Part shown: piece after piece, positions 45,007 to 53,284 of the stretch
Position numbering within the stretch: the first letter of the stretch is position 1
Layout: every line of letters starts with the position of its first letter
NCBI GenBank assembly: GCA_027484445.1
Contig: JAIXSY010000037.1
Location: 85,268-149,267, forward strand
Reading direction: 5' to 3'
Source of the DNA: Verrucomicrobiaceae bacterium
GTDB taxonomy: Bacteria > Verrucomicrobiota > Verrucomicrobiia > Verrucomicrobiales > Verrucomicrobiaceae
Length of the DNA stretch: 64,000 nt
Translations under genes and position numbers: made by a program
The notes under the pieces: generated by a model
Database searches by the model: none
The model's input: the letters and a program-made list of their open reading frames with translations, nothing else
Told to the model about the DNA's origin: nothing

Positions 45007-45047
45007 CAGGGCGCTGCCCTTCGCTGGGATAGGTTGCACCGTTGGTG

Positions 45048-45150
45048 CGTTTCTTCAGCGCCAAAGGCGCGGTTTATCGCAGCCCAGGGCAACGCCCTGG
45101 GTTGGCCGCGCCAAGACACCGGAGCCCTGAAGGGGCGATCTAATGCGGGG
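45048..45150. repeat. Family 2 palindromic repeat, copy 3
   Basis: Contains AGCGCCAAAGGCGC, CAGCCCAGGGCAACGCCCTG and CCCTGAAGGGGCG, same orientation as copy 1. It sits between hsdS-tail fragments B and C. Confidence 0.8.
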
Positions 45151-45166
45151 GATGACGGAAAGGCCG

Positions 45167-45313
45167 CCTCACACAAACATCTGCTGCAGCAGCCCCTTCT
45201 TCCAGGCCTGCGTCTGCCTCATCTGCTCTCCCACCGCCGCGATCTTCCCGTCCATCGCACTCAGGATGCCCGCGATCTTGGTTTGTTCGAGCAGGCTGGG
45301 GAGTGAGTTGAAG
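45167..45313 (-). pseudogene. hsdS 3'-end fragment C (best preserved)
   Basis: About 140 bases with only a handful of substitutions relative to the hsdS 3' end at 48436-48575. It reads LPSLLEQTKIAGILSAMDGK and then AVGEQMRQTQAWKKGLL up to QQMFV, with a stop at the same place as intact hsdS. The frame is open to 45351, but the upstream part (MPNHNLMSLNTPDFN) has no hsdS body, so it is a tail remnant. Confidence 0.85.
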
Positions 45314-45337
45314 TCGGGAGTATTTAAACTCATCAAG

Positions 45338-47437
45338 TTATGATTTGGCACTCGAAGCGCGGTGCCCGCTGACTAGCTTTCTGAGGTCTGAGATGCAAAA
45401 TCTGTCAAAGTTATCGCGCTCCCCTTGTTTGATGTAGTGGCTGAGAGTCATCGCATTGGCTTCATACTCCTCGAAGCGTGAATGGTGTTTGTTGAAGCGA
45501 GCGCGGCGTTGATCGTCCAAGGTCCAATACCTAACTTTGTGAATTCGTCGTTTTACGATCTCTTTACCGTTGATCCAAGACACGTTCGCTGATGAAAAGA
45601 AATTCAGACATACGAGGTCTTCGTTCTTGATGTGTTTGATCGAATTCGCTGAAGTTTGCTGCCCGTTCTCCAACTTGGTTTGATTCGTCTGCAAGAAGGC
45701 AACCATGGAACCTTCCTTCTCGAAGTCCCCGATCACGCTTTCAGCGACCTTGAGGACAAAGATGTTCATTGTCCCTGGCGTCACCCGCTTGCCTTCCTGG
45801 TCGCGGCTCATGAATGAGTCATTAGCCTTCTTATCAAAGTCGTCCGCAAATTTCGCCAAGTCCTCCTGGGCCTCGAGTTGTTGGTCCAAGATATACTGCT
45901 CTCCTTCGGAAAGCTCATGAAACTCTCTGCTAACCAAATACAGCCTTGTGATGTTGACCCCTCGACGAACCATATGCTTGTTCATCACCAAGAACCTTCC
46001 GTTACTACCCAAATTGTCGTCTGCCCAATAGTCAGGAAGAGTCATGGTGCAGTATGAATCTCCTGGCTGAGCACTTGCGAGAAGGTGACAAAGACTGGTC
46101 ACAATCTTGTCTCTGTGGCCATAAACCTCGTAATGACCGCCCGAGATCGCCACGAAATCATCTTTTAATGATTCAGCGAGGCTTCGTTTAAGTTGGTAGA
46201 AATACGAAGGCAAGTTTCGCCTCTCCGACTTGGCATCACGCGGCGTCCAGCTTTGGACTACTTCTACGTCCAAGTTTTGTCCATCACCGCCAGCAAGTCT
46301 CCTGTGAGACTGTCGTGGGCTTTCATTTGATTTCCTTCCCGCAGTCCGAGCCAGCTTGATGGCCTCGATAAGTTCCTCCACGCACGAAAACCGGTCCTCA
46401 GCGTTGGAGCGCAGGCAGGAGTCGAGAATCTTCAAGATGTTCTCGTTATCTTCAATGATATGTGGAACCGCTCTTCTGAGATTGGTTGAGATCGTTCTTT
46501 TCAAAACCCTGACATCAGGAGAAAGATCCTTGAGGACTGAGAGATCTGTTGCCGGCCGGGCCGTCTCAATGGTTCCTCTCGCTAGCCAGTGGTAAACAAT
46601 CGCTCCGATGGAATAAATATCTGCTGGGAACCAGAAGGCGCTGTGCGGCGATTCATTCCGGCATTCTGGCGCTCGAAAAAGCTGGTCCGTCTCCAACACT
46701 GCCAACCGGTCGCCAGCCTTGCCCTTGGTGTCGCACAAACGGGCATAACCGAAACCGACCAGGCTAACTTGCGGAATATGTTCGTTCGAATCGCTAGTCG
46801 TTCGCACAAGATTGCGTGGCACGATGAATGAGTGGACAACCCCTTGATTGTGTAATTTTTGGACAGCTGTTGCAAGGGCTAATGCGAAGCCGAGAATATC
46901 ATCTGCTGTGGTGTCCTTCGAAATCAATGGGAGAGGCTCCCTCTCCAAATCTGCCCCCTTGATGAATTCATAGATCAGGCATGGACGCTCAGTTTGCCCG
47001 GCAATCTCCAGCGTCCCCTTGCCCAGCATCCCTGTGATAAGAACCTTACAGTCTCTTGCAAGCCGGCTAGCCGCATAATTAATCTGCACCCTATTCTCAA
47101 ACTCAGCCAGGAACTCATCAATTGCAGCATCCGAAGCGCCTTCTTGCGGACATTTTACAAACACTTCAGCATGGTGTTGTTTCGCCAAACCAGACAGAGA
47201 GTCGCCAGATGATCCTTCTTCTTCCAAGGTCAGCTTCCCATAATTCACATTCTTCGTGCTTCTCGTGAGGTTCGCGTGATAGCTAAGCCCATACTCTTTT
47301 GGCGTGATGATGAATTGCGGCGTCTCTTTGAGCAGAAACGTCACCTTTTTTACATGGCTATCTTCAGACGGGCCAATGTGGTCCGCCTCTCCTTTTCCGC
47401 GTTTTGCTGTTGATTTACGGCGTGACGGGACTCGCAT
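45338..47437 (-). CDS. Pseudokinase-like fusion protein (cargo gene 2)
   Basis: 699 residues from the ATG at 47437, chosen because AGGAG lies eight bases upstream. Residues about 80-360 have a protein-kinase fold: Lys K95 (VFVKCP), GVVHSFIVPRNLV at 200-211, a VGFGYARL segment at 227, APE at 256-258 and DIYSIGAIVYHWL. The catalytic loop reads H202-S-F204 instead of HRD, and DFG reads G228-F-G, so both catalytic Asp are missing and it is likely a pseudokinase. Residues about 420-640 form an unrecognised domain with YWADDNLGSNGRFLVMNKHM and RRGVNITRLYLVSREFHELS. It overlaps the FRG gene by 23 bases. Lower G+C than its neighbours. Confidence 0.75.
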   Translation of the reverse strand: MRVPSRRKSTAKRGKGEADHIGPSEDSHVKKVTFLLKETPQFIITPKEYGLSYHANLTRSTKNVNYGKLTLEEEGSSGDSLSGLAKQHHAEVFVKCPQEGASDAAIDEFLAEFENRVQINYAASRLARDCKVLITGMLGKGTLEIAGQTERPCLIYEFIKGADLEREPLPLISKDTTADDILGFALALATAVQKLHNQGVVHSFIVPRNLVRTTSDSNEHIPQVSLVGFGYARLCDTKGKAGDRLAVLETDQLFRAPECRNESPHSAFWFPADIYSIGAIVYHWLARGTIETARPATDLSVLKDLSPDVRVLKRTISTNLRRAVPHIIEDNENILKILDSCLRSNAEDRFSCVEELIEAIKLARTAGRKSNESPRQSHRRLAGGDGQNLDVEVVQSWTPRDAKSERRNLPSYFYQLKRSLAESLKDDFVAISGGHYEVYGHRDKIVTSLCHLLASAQPGDSYCTMTLPDYWADDNLGSNGRFLVMNKHMVRRGVNITRLYLVSREFHELSEGEQYILDQQLEAQEDLAKFADDFDKKANDSFMSRDQEGKRVTPGTMNIFVLKVAESVIGDFEKEGSMVAFLQTNQTKLENGQQTSANSIKHIKNEDLVCLNFFSSANVSWINGKEIVKRRIHKVRYWTLDDQRRARFNKHHSRFEEYEANAMTLSHYIKQGERDNFDRFCISDLRKLVSGHRASSAKS

Positions 47438-48374
47438 TTTTAATGCTCCTTTCCAAAAGGTAGTTTCCATGAATGGCTGCGCCCTCCCTGTCAGGGTAAA
47501 TGGTGCGTCCGTTGAGATTCATTCTGTTCAACGCAGCCAGGCAATCGTTCCTGTTCTTGTTGCGAATCAGGAAGCGGAGCAAAACAGGGCGCTTCTCGCT
47601 GTGCTTGAAATGCGTCACCACCCACTCATCTACTGGCAGGTGTGCTGGCACGAATGTGAACAGGCCCGCCTGTCCCACGATTCGCGGGTTATCGTATGCA
47701 AGCGATCCCAGGAACAAAATTGAATCAGGTCCATGAGCCTCATTTGGCGGCCAGTCTTCCTCCACAGCTGTCCTGTTCAGCGCATAGACGACCCGCGCTC
47801 CAACCCCATCGGCGCTTTTCCCAGGCTCGTCAGGTTCATGAAAAGCAAAGAACAACGCGATCAAGGGCACCGTCGTCCAGTCGAGAAACGGCGTGGCCAG
47901 CCCATAATGCTGCCCCAGCGCGAACAACTCGTTGGTCAAATGTAGCTGTTCGGCAGTCATCAGTTTCAGAACTGTCAGAAAGGTATGGTATTTGCGTCCG
48001 ACGTGGCCGAGCAGAAAGTGATAAATCTCATCGTGTTCCGCTTTAAGAATGTTGAGCCCCCTTAACTGAATAATGAAATCCAGCACGTGCTGAATCGTGA
48101 TCTCCGATACCCCACGTTGCCAATCGAGTCCTTTCAGTTTTAGCGACGCCAGTCGTCGGGATAACGAGGATTGAAGCTTCCAATCTGGGTTGCGCGCCCC
48201 TCTCCATACAAATTCGTATTTCGTGTCAGTGAACAGCGGAGCGATCTCGTGGATGAACGTCGCATAATCCTCAACCTCAAAGGTGTAATAGCCATGACCA
48301 GGCCGACGGGCCTTCCATTTCTGCGGAGGATACGACAATCCAGAATCTGGGAGTGTGGCGGATAATTTCCCCAT
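47415..48374 (-). CDS. FRG-domain protein (cargo gene 1)
   Basis: 319 residues. FRG domain signature (FVWRGARNPDWKLQSSLSR) near residue 55, the core ALGQHYGLATPFLDWTTVPL with IALFFAF following, and a PRIVGQAGLFTF motif. FRG domains occur in bacterial and phage proteins, often next to toxin or defence genes; their biochemical role is not established to my knowledge. Its 3' end overlaps the pseudokinase start, so the two are co-translated. The pair sits directly downstream of hsdS in the operon direction. Confidence 0.85.
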   Translation of the reverse strand: MGKLSATLPDSGLSYPPQKWKARRPGHGYYTFEVEDYATFIHEIAPLFTDTKYEFVWRGARNPDWKLQSSLSRRLASLKLKGLDWQRGVSEITIQHVLDFIIQLRGLNILKAEHDEIYHFLLGHVGRKYHTFLTVLKLMTAEQLHLTNELFALGQHYGLATPFLDWTTVPLIALFFAFHEPDEPGKSADGVGARVVYALNRTAVEEDWPPNEAHGPDSILFLGSLAYDNPRIVGQAGLFTFVPAHLPVDEWVVTHFKHSEKRPVLLRFLIRNKNRNDCLAALNRMNLNGRTIYPDREGAAIHGNYLLERSIKNASPVTP

Positions 48375-48437
48375 AAAACTGATTTAATCAATTTACGCGG
48401 GATTGTGAATCAAAATGTCGCCAGTAAATCCCGGGCC

Positions 48438-49688
48438 TCACACAAACATCTGCTGCAGCAGCCCCTTCTTCCAGGCCTGCGTCTGCCTCATCTGCTCTCC
48501 CACCGCTGCGATCTTCCCGTCCAGTGCGCTCAGGAAGCCCGCGATCTTGGTTTGTTCGGGCAGGCTGGGGAGTTGAACTGGGATGCTGAGCACATCGTCC
48601 TTGGTGATGTTCTTCATGGACCCGCTCGTGCCTGTGGCTTTGGAAGAGATAACACTTCGCATCATTGAGGATCCAAAAAGGTGAGCTGTCCACTCAGCCG
48701 AGTGTTCAGGAGAAACCTTGGCTGCCCACAAACGATCAGGAAGGAAAAGATTCGGGTATGACTCTCGAACGAATCCACTCATGCCGACAAGCGCCGGTGT
48801 GTTCATTCGGCTGATGATGATTGTATTCGCTGTTACAGGCTCTTTGAGTCGGCTGCGCTCGCCTTCATCGGTGACACGCTTGTTCTCGTTGGGATCGAAT
48901 GCCCCCTTCGTAACACAGCTTGTTTTGAGCACGCCCTGTTCAGTGGGGCTAGCAGGCGAGTCCTCCGAATTGACGCTTACACCTGCGTCCAGCGAAGTGA
49001 TGACATCCCCCAGCGTCTTCTGCTCCCAATCGGGGAAGTCGTGGCCGTGGTCGTCTTGGAAGCGGAGGGCCTGGGTGAAGAGCTGTTGCATCACGCCCTT
49101 CTTGTATTCCTCCAGCAGGGCTTTCTTCCGGCTCAGCTGCTCGATCCGCCCATCCACCGCCGTCAGGAACGCCGCGATCTTTTGCTGCTCGGGGAGCGTG
49201 GGCAGGGTGAGCTTGAGTTTGTCGAACTCGTTCTGCCCCAGTGTTCTATTTCGTCCTGCGCCTCCCGGAGAGGCCAAGCCGAGCAAGTGCCTACCTTTCT
49301 TCCGCAAGAAAAAGCGAAACAAAAAGCTAACGTCAGCCAATCCACTTCGCGCCGCATACATTGGGAACCGATGTGAAGCGACCATGCCACATTCGGTCTC
49401 CGATGTAGTTCCGACTGCCTGCTCCCACGCAAAGACAATGTTCAATACAAGGCAATCTGGCTGCACCCAGAAGACTCGTTTTTCACCCAGGCTTTCGCCG
49501 GTAACAGCATCTTTGTGGAAGATGCCCTTGCCATGCGACCGCAGACCGATCTGGCGATATTCGGTTGCTGCTTGCACATCCACGGGGATGGATCGCTTCT
49601 CTAAAACGTCCTTCACAGTTTTGAGCTGCCAGCTGCCCTCAAACTCGGGAAAACGAAGGCGGGGCACTGTTGGTTTGCGGTGCTTCAT
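48438..49688 (-). CDS. hsdS: Type I restriction-modification specificity subunit
   Basis: 416 residues. Two target-recognition domains, each followed by a conserved helix: LPTLPEQQKIAAFLTAVDGR at the centre and LPSLPEQTKIAGFLSALDGK at the C-terminus, the classical HsdS layout. N-terminus RKPTVPRLRFPEFEGSW is typical. It starts immediately after the hsdM stop with no gap. Its 3' end is repeated three more times downstream. Recognition sequence cannot be predicted. Confidence 0.92.
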   Translation of the reverse strand: MKHRKPTVPRLRFPEFEGSWQLKTVKDVLEKRSIPVDVQAATEYRQIGLRSHGKGIFHKDAVTGESLGEKRVFWVQPDCLVLNIVFAWEQAVGTTSETECGMVASHRFPMYAARSGLADVSFLFRFFLRKKGRHLLGLASPGGAGRNRTLGQNEFDKLKLTLPTLPEQQKIAAFLTAVDGRIEQLSRKKALLEEYKKGVMQQLFTQALRFQDDHGHDFPDWEQKTLGDVITSLDAGVSVNSEDSPASPTEQGVLKTSCVTKGAFDPNENKRVTDEGERSRLKEPVTANTIIISRMNTPALVGMSGFVRESYPNLFLPDRLWAAKVSPEHSAEWTAHLFGSSMMRSVISSKATGTSGSMKNITKDDVLSIPVQLPSLPEQTKIAGFLSALDGKIAAVGEQMRQTQAWKKGLLQQMFV

Positions 49689-51044
49689 TCAAAGAGGCTT
49701 GGGGATTCCGAGTGCGTCACAAAACCTCGCTATCTCACGATTGATTTCGGACATGCCTTTTTCCAAATCGATGAGCTTTGATGCGACGTCTTCCAAGTTG
49801 ATTGGTTCCTCCTCATCAAATGTGTCGACGTATCGGGGAATGTTGAGGTTGTAATCGTTTTCAATGATCTCGCTCAAATCAGCGGCGTGGCTGTATTTCG
49901 CGATGCTGTCTCGTTTTCGGAAAGTGGTGACGATTCGGTCGATGTCCTCCGCTCGGAGGATGTTTTGGTTTGTCCCGCTTTCAAAGCCCTGGCTGGCATC
50001 AATGAACAAAATTTCGTCCGGGTGCTCGCGGCCTTTTTTCAGCACGAGGATGCAGGTGGGGATGCCGGTGCCGTAGAAGATATTGGCGGGCAGGCCGATG
50101 ACGGCGTCGAGGTAGTTGCAGGTGTCGATGAGGTAGCGGCGGATGTGCTCCTCGGCCCCGCCCCGGAACAGCACGCCATGCGGCAGCACGCAGGCCATGG
50201 TGGCCCCGTGGTCGAGGTGATGAACCATGTGCTGCACAAAGGCGAAGTCTGCCTTCGACGAGGGGGCCAGCTTGCCATAGGCGCTGAAGCGGTCGTCGCC
50301 CTTCAGCACCTCGCTGGCGGACCAGTTCGCGGAGAAGGGCGGATTCGCCACGATGGCCTCGAAGCGCAGGTCGGCGTGCTCGGGCGCGGGATGCTCCAGG
50401 GTGTCCTCATTCCGCAGGTCGAAGCGCTGATAATGCACGCCGTGCAGGATCATGTTCATGCGGGCGAGGTTGTAGGTGGTGGGGTTCATCTCCTGCCCGT
50501 AGAAGTGGCCCACGTTTTCCACCTCCTTTGCCACCCGCAGCAGCAGGGAGCCGGAGCCGCAGGTGGGGTCATACACACTCTTGAGGCTCTTCTTCCCGGT
50601 GGTGACGATCTTCGCCAAAATGGTGCTGACCTCCTGCGGGGTGTAGAACTCGCCCGCCTTCTTCCCCGCGCCGCTGGCGAACTGGCCGATGAGATACTCA
50701 TAGGCATCCCCCAGCACGTCGGCCTCGGTATCGGCCAGGCGGAAGTCGATCTTGTCCAGATGCACGAGCACCTTGGCGATGAGTTCGTTCTTCTGGTTCT
50801 CGGTCTTGCCGAGCTTCGACGAGCCGAGGTCGAGGTCCTCAAACAGCCCCTCGAAGTCCTCCTCGCTGTCATGCCCCAGGGTGCTGGACTCGATGTGCTT
50901 CAGGATGGCGGCGAGGTCCTCCAAGATGAAGTTATCCTCCTTCCGCGCCCCTTTTTCCGCCACGCGGTGAAACAGCTCGGCAGGCTTCAAGAAATAGCCC
51001 AAGCGGTCCACGGCCTCCTTTTCTCCAGCACTGCATGACTCCAC
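49689..51044 (-). CDS. hsdM: Type I DNA methyltransferase subunit, N-terminally truncated
   Basis: 451 residues from a GTG start. N6-adenine methylase motifs are present: DPTCGSGSLLL (SAM binding) and VANPPF (catalytic NPPF). Typical members run 500-550 residues and begin with a helical domain containing a W-A-x-D-x-L-R-G-like motif. Here the frame opens directly at GYFLKPAELFHRVAEKG, which corresponds to residue 90-120 of relatives, and a stop codon lies just upstream. The intervening DNA up to the oppC stop (about 115 bases) holds no missing part. The N-terminal domain, needed for subunit assembly, appears deleted. Confidence 0.85.
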   Translation of the reverse strand: MESCSAGEKEAVDRLGYFLKPAELFHRVAEKGARKEDNFILEDLAAILKHIESSTLGHDSEEDFEGLFEDLDLGSSKLGKTENQKNELIAKVLVHLDKIDFRLADTEADVLGDAYEYLIGQFASGAGKKAGEFYTPQEVSTILAKIVTTGKKSLKSVYDPTCGSGSLLLRVAKEVENVGHFYGQEMNPTTYNLARMNMILHGVHYQRFDLRNEDTLEHPAPEHADLRFEAIVANPPFSANWSASEVLKGDDRFSAYGKLAPSSKADFAFVQHMVHHLDHGATMACVLPHGVLFRGGAEEHIRRYLIDTCNYLDAVIGLPANIFYGTGIPTCILVLKKGREHPDEILFIDASQGFESGTNQNILRAEDIDRIVTTFRKRDSIAKYSHAADLSEIIENDYNLNIPRYVDTFDEEEPINLEDVASKLIDLEKGMSEINREIARFCDALGIPKPL

Positions 51045-51160
51045 CTGCTGATTTCACGATTTGTGGTGACGCTTGGTCTATCCAAGCAGGGCATGGCCAC
51101 AAAGGCAAGATGTGGAGACAGGGACGGAGGCTGAGGGCTGGGGGCCGTCGATTGGCCTGC

Positions 51161-52150
51161 TCAATCCCCGCTGCGGGGGTCGAAGGCGTCGCGGAGGCCA
51201 TCGCCGAGGAAGTTGAGGGCGAGGAGGCTGAGGGACATAAGGGCGGCGGGGAAGGCGAGCAGCCACCATTTGCTCTCCACGGGGTTGATGACCTGGGCGC
51301 CGTCCTTCAGCAGACTGCCCCAGCTGGCAGCGGGGTCCTCAATGCCGAGGCCGAGGAAGCTGAGGAAGGATTCATCCAGGATGACGGCGGGAATGGTGAG
51401 GGTGAGGTAGGTGAGGATGAGGGTGCTGAGGTTTGGCAGCAAATGCAGGCGGAGGATGCGCCAACCGCTCTGGCCCATGGCGCGGGCGGCGGTGACGAAG
51501 GGGAGCTCCCGCAGGACGAGGACCTGGCCACGGATGAGGCGGGCCATGCTGAGCCACTCGACAAGCCCGAGGCTGAGCACCATGACGACGATCTTCGAGT
51601 AGGGCAGCAGGCGGCGGGCGGTGTCTTCCAACCAAAGCCAGCCGGAGGCCTGGGCGTGCAGGCGTAGGCCATCCACGGCGTCTTTGAGCAGGCCATCAAA
51701 AGCGGCGATGAAGATCATGATGAAGAGGATGCGAGGCACGGCGTAGAGGAGGTCCACCGTGCGCATGAGCAGGGCATCCACACGGCCTCCGGCAAAGCCG
51801 CTGACCATGCCGTAGAGGGTGCCGATGACGAGGGAGATGGCGGCCCCACTGAGGCCGACCCCAAGGGAGACGCGTGCGCCACTGAGCAGTCGGTAGCAGA
51901 GATCCTGGCCGTTTTTGTCAGTGCCGAGCAGGTGGGTCACGGGGGCGTGTGCACCGGGACTCAGGGGGGGGAGAAAGGCACCCTCGCTGGTCGTTTTCAG
52001 GGCCTCTGGCATGAGGGGCGGCCCGAGCAGGGCAAGCAGAGCGAGCAGGCTGAGGAAGCCTAGCGAGAGCATCGCGGGCCGGTTTCGGCGCACGCTCTGC
52101 CAGCCGCCGGGGCGGTGCAGGCTGGCGGGGCGGGTGGAGGCTTCAGGCAT
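51161..52150 (-). CDS. Dipeptide/oligopeptide ABC transporter permease (OppC/DppC-like)
   Basis: 329 residues. Five to six transmembrane helices; the N-terminal RRNRPAMLSLGFLSLLALLA is the OppC_N region. The EAA loop reads VTAARAMGQSGWRILRLHLLPN. The tail NFLGDGLRDAFDPR is typical of DppC. It overlaps the upstream permease gene by eight bases. The partner ATPases and binding protein are not in the window. Confidence 0.92.
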   Translation of the reverse strand: MPEASTRPASLHRPGGWQSVRRNRPAMLSLGFLSLLALLALLGPPLMPEALKTTSEGAFLPPLSPGAHAPVTHLLGTDKNGQDLCYRLLSGARVSLGVGLSGAAISLVIGTLYGMVSGFAGGRVDALLMRTVDLLYAVPRILFIMIFIAAFDGLLKDAVDGLRLHAQASGWLWLEDTARRLLPYSKIVVMVLSLGLVEWLSMARLIRGQVLVLRELPFVTAARAMGQSGWRILRLHLLPNLSTLILTYLTLTIPAVILDESFLSFLGLGIEDPAASWGSLLKDGAQVINPVESKWWLLAFPAALMSLSLLALNFLGDGLRDAFDPRSGD

Positions 52151-53063
52151 GGAGTCGGATGCGCTTGTCCAAAAGGCTGTACAGGAGGTCCACGACGAGG
52201 TTGAAGAAGACGAGCAGGGCGCAGTAAACGATGACCGCGCCGCAGAGCGGGAAGACGTCGCGGTTCTGGATGGAGTTCACAAAAAGGCTGCCTGCGCCGG
52301 AGATGTTGAAGACGCTCTCGACGACCATGGAGCCGGTGAGCAGGTGGGCGGCCAGGGGGCCGAGGTAGGTGACGACGGGCAGGATGGCCACCTTCACCGC
52401 ATGGCGGGCCACGGCCTGGGTCTCGGTCAGGCCCTTGGCGCGAGCGGTGCGCAGGAAGTCACTGCGTAGGACATCGAGCAGGCTATTGCGCATGAGTCGG
52501 GCGACGTAGGCGATGTAGGGCGCGGCGAGGCAGACGGACGGCAGGATGAGATGCGAGACGCTGCCCCAGCCACCGACGGGCAACCAGCGCAGCCAGAGGG
52601 CGAAGATGGCAATCAAGAACGGGCCGGTGATGAAGGTGGGGATGGAGATGGCCACGAGTGCGCCGACCATCGCGGCCCAGTCCACCGGGGTGTCGCGGTG
52701 CATGGCGGCGATCATGCCGAGCAGCACGCCCAGGGTGCTGGCAAGGACAAAGGCGATGCCGCCCAGCTTCAGCGAGGCAGGAAGTTTTTGCCCCAGGATT
52801 TCTGCCACGGACCAGTCTCGATACTTGGTGGAGACGCGCAGGTCCAGCCTGGCTAGGTCGGCGAGGTAGGAGGTGTATTGCTGCCAGAGGGTGCCGTTGA
52901 GCTTGTACTTTTCCTGGAGTGCCTCCTGCACGCGCGCAGAGCCAGTTTTTTCTCGGTCAAAGGGGCCGCCGGGGAGCATCCGCGTCAGCAGAAAGGTCAG
53001 CGACACCGCAAAGAACAGCACGAGGGCGCTGCTGATCAGTCGGCGGAGCAGGAAGGTGAGCAT
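52143..53063 (-). CDS. Dipeptide/oligopeptide ABC transporter permease (OppB/DppB-like)
   Basis: 306 residues from the ATG at 53063, which starts the first membrane helix (MLTFLLRRLISSALVLFFAV). The longer frame to 53168 has no such start context. EAA motif YVARLMRNSLLDVLRSDFLR followed by TARAKGLTE is characteristic. It is the first gene of the pair and is divergent from the pyrophosphatase gene (221-base intergenic region with a TTGACA at about 53155). Confidence 0.92.
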   Translation of the reverse strand: MLTFLLRRLISSALVLFFAVSLTFLLTRMLPGGPFDREKTGSARVQEALQEKYKLNGTLWQQYTSYLADLARLDLRVSTKYRDWSVAEILGQKLPASLKLGGIAFVLASTLGVLLGMIAAMHRDTPVDWAAMVGALVAISIPTFITGPFLIAIFALWLRWLPVGGWGSVSHLILPSVCLAAPYIAYVARLMRNSLLDVLRSDFLRTARAKGLTETQAVARHAVKVAILPVVTYLGPLAAHLLTGSMVVESVFNISGAGSLFVNSIQNRDVFPLCGAVIVYCALLVFFNLVVDLLYSLLDKRIRLHA

Positions 53064-53284
53064 GACGGAGGAAAAGACCGTGCTAGAGGAGCACGGTTCA
53101 CCGCCCTTGCCAGGGGGATCTGTGCGTGTCGCGCCATCTGCCCATGGGGTATTTTGACAGGAGGACAAGAAGGCAGGAGGAACAGGAAAATGAATCCTAG
53201 GATGTCCTGCCCTCTTGTGAATCCTGCAAAATTGGGCCTCATAGGGCCAAGGATTCTTTCTTCAGCGCCTTTTTACCCCTCCCC

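Noticed and set aside
44782..45313. hsdS-end copies as a CRISPR-like array
   Set aside because: The copies are gene 3' ends of different lengths with unequal spacing, not short uniform repeats with uniform spacers.
45169..45351. A 60-residue stand-alone gene ending in QQMFV
   Set aside because: It is the C-terminal tail of hsdS with no body, so a remnant and not an independent gene.
49887..51038. A 383-codon frame antisense to hsdM
   Set aside because: Shadow of a gene with DPTCGSG and NPPF motifs.
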